DNA from: an uncultured Aquimarina sp.
GTDB lineage: Bacteria; Bacteroidota; Bacteroidia; Flavobacteriales; Flavobacteriaceae
Assembly: GCA_947499005.1 (NCBI GenBank)
Contig: CANMML010000009.1
Span: forward strand, 62,001-126,000
DNA length: 64,000 nt
Direction: 5' to 3'
The notes below the pieces were generated by a model. That model was given only the letters and a program-made list of their open reading frames with translations. It did not search any database and was not told the DNA's origin. Within the stretch, counting starts at the first letter, position 1. Each line of letters begins with the position of its first letter. Position numbers and translations under genes: made by a program. Below are positions 44,015 through 52,076 of the stretch, one piece after another.

Positions 44015-44446
44015 CTAATTATTTAAGGCACCACTATCAATCCAATCTCGGATGATGGCAATGGCTTCATTAGACAATGATCCACCTTGTGGCATTCTTC
44101 TGGTGACCACTTGATTTCTAATAGTACCCGAATTGGCTTGGATAATATTTATGTTTCTTAAATCGGGAAAGCGATTTCCTCCATGACAGCCAGTACAATT
44201 ACGATCGAAGATTGGTTTTACATCTGCTGAAAATGAAATTACAGTGGGTTCAGGTGTAGGATCTGGTGTGTCTGGGGTTTCTCCGTCAGGATTTTCTCCA
44301 TCAGGGATTTCATTTCCTGGATCTGTTGGAGCACTAATTGGGTCAACAATGGCTGTGGTATCTTCTTCTACATTGTTTTCACAAGAGAAAATAAGTATTG
44401 ACGAGAATGTCAAAAAGCACAATCCTATGATATTTTTGATTTTCAT
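44015..44446 (-). CDS. c-type cytochrome lipoprotein
   Basis: A 143-residue lipoprotein (lipobox SILIFSC) with a Pro/Asp-rich linker followed by a small c-type cytochrome domain. The heme site CTGCH lies near residue 82 and a distal Met is in RRMPQGGSLS. The layout fits an electron carrier held at the membrane surface. It lies 7 bp upstream of the OB-fold gene and 106 bp after the Lipoprotein_15 gene, with a hairpin at 44489 between them. Confidence 0.85.
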   Translation of the reverse strand: MKIKNIIGLCFLTFSSILIFSCENNVEEDTTAIVDPISAPTDPGNEIPDGENPDGETPDTPDPTPEPTVISFSADVKPIFDRNCTGCHGGNRFPDLRNINIIQANSGTIRNQVVTRRMPQGGSLSNEAIAIIRDWIDSGALNN

Positions 44447-44488
44447 AATAAAAGATTTTAAGTTTAGAGAAGTGATTAGTTAGATCAA

Positions 44489-44515
44489 GGAAAGGCAAGC
44501 AGGAAACGCCTTTCC
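44489..44515 (-). terminator. Hairpin between Lipoprotein_15 and cytochrome genes
   Basis: GGAAAGGC/GCCTTTCC (8 bp) with an 11-nt loop and no following T tract. It may be an attenuator or mRNA-processing site inside the operon. Confidence 0.4.
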
Positions 44516-44552
44516 TATCACTAACAACTCAAAAAATCACGAATTTTTTTGT

Positions 44553-45344
44553 TTATAGGGCTGTAGTATCGTTATTAACTCTTGGCCAAACTCCACTTAC
44601 TCCGTTAGCATCTCCACGTTCTGTATCATTACCGAAATAGTATAGAGGTCTACCCTTAAAAGTCAATTGTGTACGACCGAACACGTCTATGGTTCCAAAA
44701 TCATCAGTGTTTAAAGCACTTGGTAATACCTCTGGAGAAATTTCTACAATCGGCCAAACACTATTATTAGAAAAGTCTTCATTGGTGAAATTGTTATTGT
44801 TTCTTTCATCATTGCCAAATGAATAGATAGTACGACCAGTACTGCTAGTAAAGTAGAATTCTAGATCATCAGCATCCAATGTGGCTTGACCTAACATTAA
44901 AGAATAGTCTGGTTTGGCAACGAACCAATTTCCTGTTACTCCATCTCCATTAGTGTCCCCTGTAGCAGCGTCGTTTGCGAAATAATATAGAGGCCAACCT
45001 TTATAAGTATTTTGTTTGCTACCATCTTGTCGAGTAATGACCCCAAAGTTGTTTGCATCTAAGCCTTCTCCCAGTGTTAATTCAGCCTTGTAAAAAATAG
45101 GCCAAGCTTCTGCACATCCTCCGTTACATTCAGAAGTGTCTTTAGTGTCTTTAGAAAAGAAGTACAATGTATTTCCATCCGTATCAGTAATGATATTACC
45201 AAAAGTAGAATTGTTAGTTAATAAGACATCAACAACAACTGGAGTGTCTGGATTGTTTTGGTTTGAGCTTGTGTCTGAATTATCATCTTCACAACTTGTC
45301 ATAATAAATGATAATGCACATAGAGATAAAATAAATCGTTTCAT
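44553..45344 (-). CDS. Lipoprotein_15 (COG4315-like) secreted repeat lipoprotein
   Basis: A 263-residue lipoprotein (lipobox IMTSC) with two copies of the PF03640-type module: GNTLYFFSKDT...GGCAEAWPIFY and GRTIYSFGNDERNNNNF, each with a YxFxxD core and followed by FG-or-F-G-W-LYYF. Modules of this family are secreted and may bind heme or metal; this is not established here. It heads the minus-strand set before the cytochrome gene. The 389-bp upstream gap holds the box at 45482-45518. Confidence 0.8.
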   Translation of the reverse strand: MKRFILSLCALSFIMTSCEDDNSDTSSNQNNPDTPVVVDVLLTNNSTFGNIITDTDGNTLYFFSKDTKDTSECNGGCAEAWPIFYKAELTLGEGLDANNFGVITRQDGSKQNTYKGWPLYYFANDAATGDTNGDGVTGNWFVAKPDYSLMLGQATLDADDLEFYFTSSTGRTIYSFGNDERNNNNFTNEDFSNNSVWPIVEISPEVLPSALNTDDFGTIDVFGRTQLTFKGRPLYYFGNDTERGDANGVSGVWPRVNNDTTAL

Positions 45345-45481
45345 GGTTTTTTGTTTTACAATTACATTGCAAAGAACCGACGGTAGTAGAGGTGATAAAG
45401 AATCTTTGTTATTGAAAAGGAAAAAAGGGAGGTAAAGGCGAAATAATTCCCTTTAGTATTATTTAAATGAAGTTGAAAATG

Positions 45482-45518
45482 AAAATAAGCTGTTGAAACT
45501 GAAAAAATGAGGTGAAAA
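45482..45518 (-). promoter_or_regulatory. Upstream box of cassette 1, matching the cassette 2 box
   Basis: In gene direction the 37-nt box runs TTTTCACCTCATTTTTT-CAGTTTCAACAGCT-TATTTT. It aligns with the box at 46997-47032 with 32 identities, three mismatches and three single gaps, in the same orientation to the genes, 137 nt before the ATG. Its first 17 nt are identical to the upstream box of the AraC promoter. The rest of 45345-45732 holds further GAGGT-like plus-strand units and no gene. Confidence 0.65.
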
Positions 45519-45732
45519 GCGATTCTCGAAACGGTTAAAAAGAAAATTACCCGCTAAATGGAGGTGTAGAAGTGCTATTTTGTATCCAAATCCTTAATCA
45601 GAAGCTTAAGAGCCGTAGTTGAAAATAGATTTTGTTGAATTTTAAAGCAATTTTAGAGGAGAGTATGGGGAGTATGCAATTGAACTAAAAGCATTGCGGA
45701 ATTGAAATACGACTAACAATGGATATGATAAA

Positions 45733-46869
45733 TTAGATATTCAACCACTTTCTAAATTCAGCAGCCTTGTTTTTACTAATGATGATTTCAATATCCGAAT
45801 TTTGGATTAAAATTTTTAGTTGGCTATTACCGTACTTTATTATTTTTTCTATAGCCGTAATTCTTATAATGTGTTGTCTGTTTGCTCTAAAAAACAGAGA
45901 AGTATCTAAATCATGGTAGATTTCATCTAAACTAGCATTGCTGATTGATCTTTTACCATCTCTACACATAACATAGGTAATTGTGTTTTCAGTGAAAATA
46001 TAGGAAATGTCTTGAGTAGGTGTTGGTATTAATTCGTTTCTTATGTATGTTAGAATGCGAGTCTTACTATTCTGAGTTATCTCTTCAGGAGTATTATTTT
46101 CTTGTGATGAAGGTCGTTTTTCAGAAGTTTGCTTTTCTTCATTAATTACCTTTTGTTGATAGGCAAGTACCCCTAAGTTTAATTTTGTTAGATTAACGAT
46201 ATCACTTTCTAATCCAGAATTCTTTTCCTCTAATTTCTTTTCATAAAAACTGGAGATAAAGCGAATCATAAAAAATGAAATTAAAATGATAATAGCTCCC
46301 ATGAAAATAAAAATCGAATAGAGTCTTACCTTAAGTTTATTAACTCTAACCAAAAGTTTATTCAAGTTGATGTTAGAAGCAATGATTAAATCTGAATTTT
46401 TAACAGGGGATTTGTATAAAATTTCGGAATGCTGTATGTCAATTGATGTTTTACGATCTTTTTTGAACTCCATGATAAGGTCATAAACAGCATTTATGTT
46501 GCCCCCATCTTCTACGATTTTAGAAAGCGTTTGCGAAGCATTAATTTCTTCATTGATTTTAGAAACTTGTGGATGACATACTATTTTTCCAGACCAATCA
46601 AAAACAGTTGTAAATGTAATCCCTGTTTCTGCATCTTCAATTGCTTCTTGAAGATTAGAAATTAAAATCTTTTTTTTGATGTCATTTTCTGCTTGAAGCT
46701 GCATTAGCTTCGAAATTTCTTTCACTTCCCTTTTACTAGATTCTAATAGAGACTCTACAACCAAGTTTACACTAATCTTAGTGCTATAGTTTATTCCAAA
46801 CGAAGAAACAATTAAATAAATAATTGATATTGAAATAAATGTAAAAAAATACAATTTATCTTTTCCCAT
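45733..46869 (-). CDS. Membrane sensor with LytTR DNA-binding domain
   Basis: A 378-residue one-component regulator. Two membrane helices (about 8-25 and 184-206) flank an extracytoplasmic Cache-like domain (VFDWSGKIVCHPQVSKINEEI). A coiled coil follows and then a C-terminal LytTR domain (about 275-378, IRNELIPTPTQDISYIFTENTITYV..., LFFRANRQHIIRITAIEKII). It lies between the two OB-fold/YceI/DUF5777 cassettes, so it is the prime candidate to sense a periplasmic ligand and control both; inferred only. Its start is 235 bp from the cassette 2 start, divergent. Confidence 0.85.
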   Translation of the reverse strand: MGKDKLYFFTFISISIIYLIVSSFGINYSTKISVNLVVESLLESSKREVKEISKLMQLQAENDIKKKILISNLQEAIEDAETGITFTTVFDWSGKIVCHPQVSKINEEINASQTLSKIVEDGGNINAVYDLIMEFKKDRKTSIDIQHSEILYKSPVKNSDLIIASNINLNKLLVRVNKLKVRLYSIFIFMGAIIILISFFMIRFISSFYEKKLEEKNSGLESDIVNLTKLNLGVLAYQQKVINEEKQTSEKRPSSQENNTPEEITQNSKTRILTYIRNELIPTPTQDISYIFTENTITYVMCRDGKRSISNASLDEIYHDLDTSLFFRANRQHIIRITAIEKIIKYGNSQLKILIQNSDIEIIISKNKAAEFRKWLNI

Positions 46870-46996
46870 GGTATTGAGGTTTTTTCAATACAGATTACTG
46901 TAGAAAGCTATGTTGTAGATCTACTGTAATTAGTTTTTGATATTTTATTATAAATGTAAACAAATAGGTATGCCTCATACAAGAATAATTTTTCTT

Positions 46997-47032
46997 TTTT
47001 AACCACTATTTTTTCTGTTTCACAGCTATTTT
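46997..47032 (+). promoter_or_regulatory. Upstream box of cassette 2
   Basis: TTTTAACCACTATTTTTTC-TGTTTCACAGCTATTTT lies 72 nt before the ATG at 47105 and aligns with the box at 45482-45518. It also sits in the divergent gap upstream of the LytTR regulator gene. Confidence 0.65.
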
Positions 47033-47057
47033 AATCATTTATAGCCTTTTTTTAGGG

Positions 47058-47065
47058 TAGTTTTG
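47058..47065 (+). promoter_or_regulatory. -7 box TAGTTTTG for cassette 2
   Basis: TAGTTTTG matches TAnnTTTG, 39 nt before the start of the OB-fold gene and 25 nt after the conserved upstream box. Confidence 0.5.
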
Positions 47066-47104
47066 TGAATTATTAAGTGGGTTCGAAATTAAATAGATGG
47101 TCTT

Positions 47105-47494
47105 ATGAGATTTAAGATTTTAGCTGTAATAAGCTTAGTATTTTCATTTTTATTGGTTTACCGACTTAGTAATAATATTCAGAGAAAAATTCCTGTTTTA
47201 GTAGATTCTTTTGGCAACGACGAATCTTTAGCAAATACCATTTATAAAGACAGAAATATAATTATTGAAGGTGTGGTAGAAAAAATTTCCTTTTTAAATG
47301 AAAGAAGTACCATTTTTGTAAAAACAGAGGGTTTTACATCTAGTATTTTGTGCGAGATGGGGGAAGATCATAAAGGTCAAGTCAAACAATTAAAAAAGAA
47401 CCAACAGGTAGTTGTAGAAGGAACATGTAAAGGATTTCTCGGAAATGTCATTCTACTGAATTGCCTATTGTTAAAAATGAATATAGATGAATAA
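47105..47494 (+). CDS. OB-fold (tRNA_anti-like) membrane-anchored protein, copy 2
   Basis: A 129-residue protein with an N-terminal membrane anchor (ILAVISLVFSFLLVYRL) and an OB-fold like the copy at 43582-44007: DESLANTIYKDRNIIIEGVVEKISFLN, GFTSSILCEMGEDHKGQ, NQQVVVEGTCKGFLGNVILLNCLLL. It overlaps the YceI gene by 8 bp, so translation is coupled. This copy lacks a cytochrome gene at its head. Confidence 0.75.
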   Translation: MRFKILAVISLVFSFLLVYRLSNNIQRKIPVLVDSFGNDESLANTIYKDRNIIIEGVVEKISFLNERSTIFVKTEGFTSSILCEMGEDHKGQVKQLKKNQQVVVEGTCKGFLGNVILLNCLLLKMNIDE

Positions 47495-48038
47495 ATTAAT
47501 CACGGCCTTACTTTTTTTGTTTACAAGTTTTACAAAGACAGAATTTAAAGGTTATCTATTAACTACAAATCAAGGTCACGTATCTTTCTTTTCTCATACA
47601 GCGGTTGAAAATATTCAAGCAGTCAACAATCAAGTGCTTAGTGTGATAGATTTATCAAAAAATGAGATAGCAATTAGTATCCTAATGAATGCTTTTGTTT
47701 TCGAAAAGGCATTAATGCAAGAGCATTTTAGTACTAGTTATATGGAAACAGACTTGTATCCTAAGGCTACTTTTGAAGGAGAAATTTTAGGGCTTAATCT
47801 TTCTGCAAAACAAGCTCAAACAAGACTGATAAAAGGTAAACTTACAATACGTAACATAACCAAAGATGTTACTGTAAAAGCGAGAATTGAAAAGAAAAAT
47901 GGAGTCTATGTTTTTGAAGGAGACTTAGATATTTTGATTTCAGATTTTAAAATTAAGATTCCTCCGATACTTTCGCCAAATATTGCAAAGAACATAAATG
48001 CTAAATTTAAATTTGAATATTATCCCGATGAAAAGTAG
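47487..48038 (+). CDS. YceI family periplasmic protein, copy 2
   Basis: A 183-residue YceI protein, paralogue of 43020-43565: GHVSFFSHTAVENIQAVNNQVLSVIDLS, ISILMNAFVFEKALMQEHFSTSYMETDLYPKATFEGEI. An N-terminal signal peptide is likely (LITALLFLFTSFTKT). It overlaps the OB-fold gene at its start and the DUF5777 gene at its end, in one three-gene operon. Confidence 0.85.
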   Translation: MNKLITALLFLFTSFTKTEFKGYLLTTNQGHVSFFSHTAVENIQAVNNQVLSVIDLSKNEIAISILMNAFVFEKALMQEHFSTSYMETDLYPKATFEGEILGLNLSAKQAQTRLIKGKLTIRNITKDVTVKARIEKKNGVYVFEGDLDILISDFKIKIPPILSPNIAKNINAKFKFEYYPDEK

Positions 48039-48945
48039 TGTTTTTAACCTTGTCAATATAGTTCTAACAATCAGTTTGAGTTTTTCATCAAATGCTCAAA
48101 GCCTTTTAGAAACGTTAGAAGATAAATTTCCAGAGAGTTCGCAATATACTTTAGGAACTTTTAAAGCAAGTCGAATTTCGATTGGACATTCTGTAGAAAC
48201 GCGTAAAAAAGGAGTGTTGGAATTTCAAAGTATGACTCGATTTTGGAAAGTGCCTAATTTCGACCCTAAAACTAGAAGTCAAAGTCTTATTGCAGATAAG
48301 ATAAATACACGATTTGGATTAGAGTATGGAGTATCGGATCGTTTGACTCTTGGAGCAGGAGGGACTACGCTTTTTGGTGTTTTCGATGGTTTTGTAAAAT
48401 ATAAATTATTACAACAGCGTGATGATAAAATGCCTTTAACATTAACACTATTGCAAGGGGCGTCATTAAGAACGATGGGAGGTACAGCGAAGGATATCAA
48501 TTTTACAGATGAGTTTAGTGATCGAGTTGCCATTACAAGTCAAATATTAATAGCACGAAAATTTTCACGACAGTTTTCCTTTCAAGTGGCTCCAACATTG
48601 GTTGTAAGAGGTTCTAATAGATTCGAAGCGAACCCTAACAGTCATTTTGCAATAGGATTTGGAGGAAGGTATAATGTAGGACGTCATGTTTCAGTGGTTT
48701 CAGAGTATTATTATCAGGCAAATCCACTAGAATCAAAAAAAACGTATGATGCCCTTTCTATAGGGGTAAATTGGGAGTTGAGTGATGTGATGTTACAATT
48801 TCAAATGACCAATATTCGAGGAGTTGCAGAAGATGTTTTTATCACACAAACTCCAAATAATTTCAATTTTAATGATGGTAATTTTGTGTTTGGATTTACA
48901 GGAATTTTTATTCTGCACACACAAAATAGATTGAAGAGGAAATAA
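48028..48945 (+). CDS. DUF5777 outer-membrane-barrel-like protein, copy 2
   Basis: A 305-residue exported DUF5777 protein. Signal peptide MKSSVFNLVNIVLTISLSFSSNAQ; then FKASRISIGHSVETRKKGVLEFQSMTRFWKV, LEYGVSDRLTLGAGGTTLFGVFDGFVKYKLL and strands to the end. The ATG at 48028 overlaps the YceI gene by 11 bp and is preferred to 47998 because the signal peptide begins there. It is more similar in motif order than in length to the copy at 42058-43017. Confidence 0.8.
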   Translation: MKSSVFNLVNIVLTISLSFSSNAQSLLETLEDKFPESSQYTLGTFKASRISIGHSVETRKKGVLEFQSMTRFWKVPNFDPKTRSQSLIADKINTRFGLEYGVSDRLTLGAGGTTLFGVFDGFVKYKLLQQRDDKMPLTLTLLQGASLRTMGGTAKDINFTDEFSDRVAITSQILIARKFSRQFSFQVAPTLVVRGSNRFEANPNSHFAIGFGGRYNVGRHVSVVSEYYYQANPLESKKTYDALSIGVNWELSDVMLQFQMTNIRGVAEDVFITQTPNNFNFNDGNFVFGFTGIFILHTQNRLKRK

Positions 48946-48992
48946 AAAAAACTCAAGAAGCAAGATTTTGTAGTCTTGGTTCTTGAGTTTTT
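48945..48992. terminator. Bidirectional terminator between cassette 2 and rpoD
   Basis: ACTCAAGAAGCAAGA pairs with TCTTGGTTCTTGAGT around an 8-nt loop with A/T runs on both sides. It serves the convergent DUF5777 and rpoD genes. Confidence 0.85.
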
Positions 48993-49024
48993 ATATTCAT
49001 TTATTCTATGGAACTAATTAGAAT

Positions 49025-49888
49025 TTATCCTAAGTAAGTTTTTAAGATTTTACTTCTTGAAGTATGCTTTAATCTGCGAATCGCTTTTTCTTTAATTTGA
49101 CGTACACGCTCACGAGTTAAATCAAAAGTTTCTCCAATTTCTTCTAAAGTCATAGGGTGCTGATCTCCAAGTCCAAAATATAAACGTACAACATCTGCCT
49201 CACGAGGAGTTAATGTTTCTAGAGCACGCTCGATTTCAGTTTTTAATGATTCGTGTAATAAATCACGATCAGGGTTAGGAGATTCTCCAGACTTTAATAC
49301 ATCGTATAAATTAGAATCTTCACCTTCAACTAAAGGAGCATCCATCGATACATGACGACCAGAGTTCTTTAAAGACTCTTTTACATCATTAACAGTCATG
49401 TCTAACTCATTAGCAATTTCTTCGGCACTAGGTGGGCGCTCGTGAGATTGCTCTAAGAAAGCATATGTTTTGTTGATCTTGTTAATCGATCCAATTTTAT
49501 TTAAAGGCAAACGTACAATACGTGATTGCTCTGCTAACGCTTGAAGAATTGATTGACGAATCCACCATACAGCGTATGAAATGAATTTAAATCCACGAGT
49601 TTCATCGAATCTCTTTGCAGCTTTAATCAAACCAAGATTTCCTTCATTAATAAGATCAGGAAGTGTTAATCCTTGATTTTGATATTGCTTAGCAACCGAT
49701 ACTACGAAACGTAAGTTAGCCTTGGTCAATTTGTCTAAGGCACGCATGTCACCAGCTTTTATACGCTGAGCTAATTCCACCTCTTCATCAGCAGTAATAA
49801 GGTCTACTTTACCAATTTCTTGTAGATACTTATCAAGGGATGCTGTTTCCCTATTGGTTACCTGCTTCGTAATCTTCAGCTGTCTCAT
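49025..49888 (-). CDS. rpoD: Primary RNA polymerase sigma factor
   Basis: A 287-residue group 1-like sigma-70 factor, the short Bacteroidota form lacking region 1.1. Region 1.2/2 has [37 protein letters not shown] and [25 protein letters not shown]; region 3 has [13 protein letters not shown]; region 4 has [49 protein letters not shown]. The adjacent DNA shows no operon partner on either side. Its expression signals are AT-rich and not clear-cut. Confidence 0.95.
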   Translation of the reverse strand: MRQLKITKQVTNRETASLDKYLQEIGKVDLITADEEVELAQRIKAGDMRALDKLTKANLRFVVSVAKQYQNQGLTLPDLINEGNLGLIKAAKRFDETRGFKFISYAVWWIRQSILQALAEQSRIVRLPLNKIGSINKINKTYAFLEQSHERPPSAEEIANELDMTVNDVKESLKNSGRHVSMDAPLVEGEDSNLYDVLKSGESPNPDRDLLHESLKTEIERALETLTPREADVVRLYFGLGDQHPMTLEEIGETFDLTRERVRQIKEKAIRRLKHTSRSKILKTYLG

Positions 49889-49983
49889 TCGATCGGGGAT
49901 TTTATAGATTTATATAAAGTACTCAGATATTAGTACGTAATGACTAGTGGTTTTGTTACAAAAAAAATACTTTTTTTTTAGTA

Positions 49984-50019
49984 AATAGTCTTTAGTCCTT
50001 AGTAGTTAGTTCTTTAATT
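49984..50019. repeat. AGTCTTTAGTCCTTAGTAGTTAGT degenerate repeat
   Basis: Degenerate heptamer-like run of TAGTCTT/TAGTCCT/TAGTAGT units in the rpoD upstream region (49889-50067), the same class as the other intergenic runs in this window. Confidence 0.5.
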
Positions 50020-50067
50020 TGATTTAATAACGGGTAATGACTTTGTACTAATACTATAGACTTTCTG

Positions 50068-51687
50068 CTAAAATTGAGCAATAAAATCACTTAAATTTTC
50101 GGAACGCTCTAAATTTAATTTTTTGCGCAATCTATATCTAGAAGTATGTACGCTTTCTACAGAGATTCCTAAAAGAGAGGCCATATCCTTACTAGAAAAA
50201 TTTAGTTTTATCAAAGCACAAACTTTTAAATCTTTTTGAGATAATCCAGGACATTTGTTTTTTAGGTTCTTATAAAAATTTTGATTTATAGAAGTAAAAC
50301 GAGCTTCAAATTCTTCCCATTTATTAGAAGTCGAGCTTTCGGCACTTTTGATCATTTGATTGATCATTTTAATGTTACTGCTAGTGCTTGTCGTATGTAT
50401 ATTCTCTTTTAATTTCTTTATAAATTCCTCTTTTTCAATTAATTGCAATGCCGAACTTGTTAGTTCTTTATTCTTTAGTGCAAGGACTCTTTCTGAGTCT
50501 TTGCGCTCGTTTTCTCGTTGCAATTGAATCGTTTTCTTTTCTTCGAAATGCTTTTGTTTGATATTTTTAATAACGAAGTAACCTATTGATATTAATGATA
50601 GTATGGTTACTATCAATAAAACCGTCTTTAATTGTCCAAGTCGCTGATCTTTTTTTAATAACTCGATTAGCTGTTCTTTAATTAACTCTTTTTCTTTTTC
50701 TTTTTGAAGTCTGTATTTGTCATTGATTTCAAAAATGGTTTTACTATTTAAGCTCTTTACACCATAGATTTTCTCTTGCATTTGCTCAGATTCTACAGAA
50801 TGCAGAAAAGCCATTTTATAGTCCCCCTCCTGAGAAAAGAGTTTGGCTAATGTATTATGATTAAATAATCTATAATTTAGATGTTGGTAATGCTTATCAG
50901 TGAGGTCTAGTGAATTGTGAAAGTGTTCTATGGCTTTATCTTTGTCACCTTTAAGTTCGTAAGTATTTCCTAATAAATAATCAATTACTATGATGTAAGA
51001 AGGATTTTCGTTTTTAAAATGCGCTTTTGCAGCATGTAACCTGCTTAGAGCACTATCAAAATTACCTTCATTGGCTTCCACAAAAGCCCTTTCACATTCA
51101 ACATAATGATTAGTAATCCCTAATTTTTTTTCTAAACGAAGACAACTATCCAAGTACTTTTTAGTAGAATAAATATCTTTTCGTTTCCGTTCATAATTGG
51201 CCAGAGCAAAATAATCGCTAATGAGATAATTAGGATGTACGTTTTCGTTTTTTATAAGATACTTATCAAGTTTTATTGATGCAGAAAAATTTTCAAGAGC
51301 TTTTTTATCCTTATGATAAAATAAATATAGCCATCCCAATGCATGATGTGCTCTAGCTCTATAGAACTTGTTTTTAGATTTGTCAGCTAAAATTAATGCT
51401 TCCCAATATCCATTGTATGCACTTCCATAATCCGCAATATGAGCATAGATATCGGATAGTTTTATATGATTTTCAATTAAAGCAATAGTGTCACTTTCTT
51501 CAGAAAATTTTACAATTTCATCTTTATAGAACTTAATAGAGTCTTTTACAATTTCAGAACTTTCTTTTTTTTCTATACTTTGGGAAAGTACTTTATTGCT
51601 GCCAAAAGCATAGTGATTGAAAAAAAGAGTGAAAATCATGGCATTTAAAAACCATGTCCATTTTTTTTTGGGGATATTTACATTCAT
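50068..51687 (-). CDS. TPR membrane protein with LuxR-type HTH
   Basis: A 539-residue regulator typical of Bacteroidota. It has an N-terminal signal-like helix, TPR-type repeats (about 60-340), a membrane helix (LLIVTILSLISIGYFVI), a coiled coil and a C-terminal LuxR-like HTH (LSQKDLKVCALIKLNFSSKDMASLLGISVESVHTSRYRLRKKLNL). The TPR part is probably periplasmic and the HTH cytoplasmic, so it would pass signals across the membrane. The ATG at 51687 (MNVNIPKKK) gives the signal helix and is preferred to the upstream 51714 start. The target genes are unknown; it is convergent with nothing nearby. Confidence 0.85.
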   Translation of the reverse strand: MNVNIPKKKWTWFLNAMIFTLFFNHYAFGSNKVLSQSIEKKESSEIVKDSIKFYKDEIVKFSEESDTIALIENHIKLSDIYAHIADYGSAYNGYWEALILADKSKNKFYRARAHHALGWLYLFYHKDKKALENFSASIKLDKYLIKNENVHPNYLISDYFALANYERKRKDIYSTKKYLDSCLRLEKKLGITNHYVECERAFVEANEGNFDSALSRLHAAKAHFKNENPSYIIVIDYLLGNTYELKGDKDKAIEHFHNSLDLTDKHYQHLNYRLFNHNTLAKLFSQEGDYKMAFLHSVESEQMQEKIYGVKSLNSKTIFEINDKYRLQKEKEKELIKEQLIELLKKDQRLGQLKTVLLIVTILSLISIGYFVIKNIKQKHFEEKKTIQLQRENERKDSERVLALKNKELTSSALQLIEKEEFIKKLKENIHTTSTSSNIKMINQMIKSAESSTSNKWEEFEARFTSINQNFYKNLKNKCPGLSQKDLKVCALIKLNFSSKDMASLLGISVESVHTSRYRLRKKLNLERSENLSDFIAQF

Positions 51688-52076
51688 AAGCAAGCAGAGC
51701 GAAATCAAACGCAATTTGGGGGATTGTTGTTTAATCTAAAATAAATTCAAGATTCTTTATTACAAAAAATAAATAGAATATATGCAAAAGTAACGAAAAC
51801 ATTTTAGTCAAAAAGGGGGTGGGGAAATCGAAAATTATAATAAAAACGCGATTAAAGTGTTTTTTTATATAAATTATTGAATTTTCAAAGAGCAGATTTA
51901 ATTCAAAAAATTACTTTTTTATATATTTACCACCTTTTAAAAATTAATAATCTAAGCCGAAATTTTGCTATTAGTGATTATTTGCACCATTATTACTTAA
52001 ATATGCACCCTTTAAATGGTGATATATTTAGTACTAATAGCGTTTTTATGAAATTTAGCAAACATAAAAAAACACA
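51688..52076. other. AT-rich intergenic region upstream of GH2
   Basis: A 389-bp AT-rich gap between the divergent TPR/LuxR gene and the agar cluster. A weak ATTATTTG box (51976-51984) could be a -7 for GH2. No other gene or clear repeat was seen; a 67-codon ORF inside it lacks coding signs. Confidence 0.5.
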
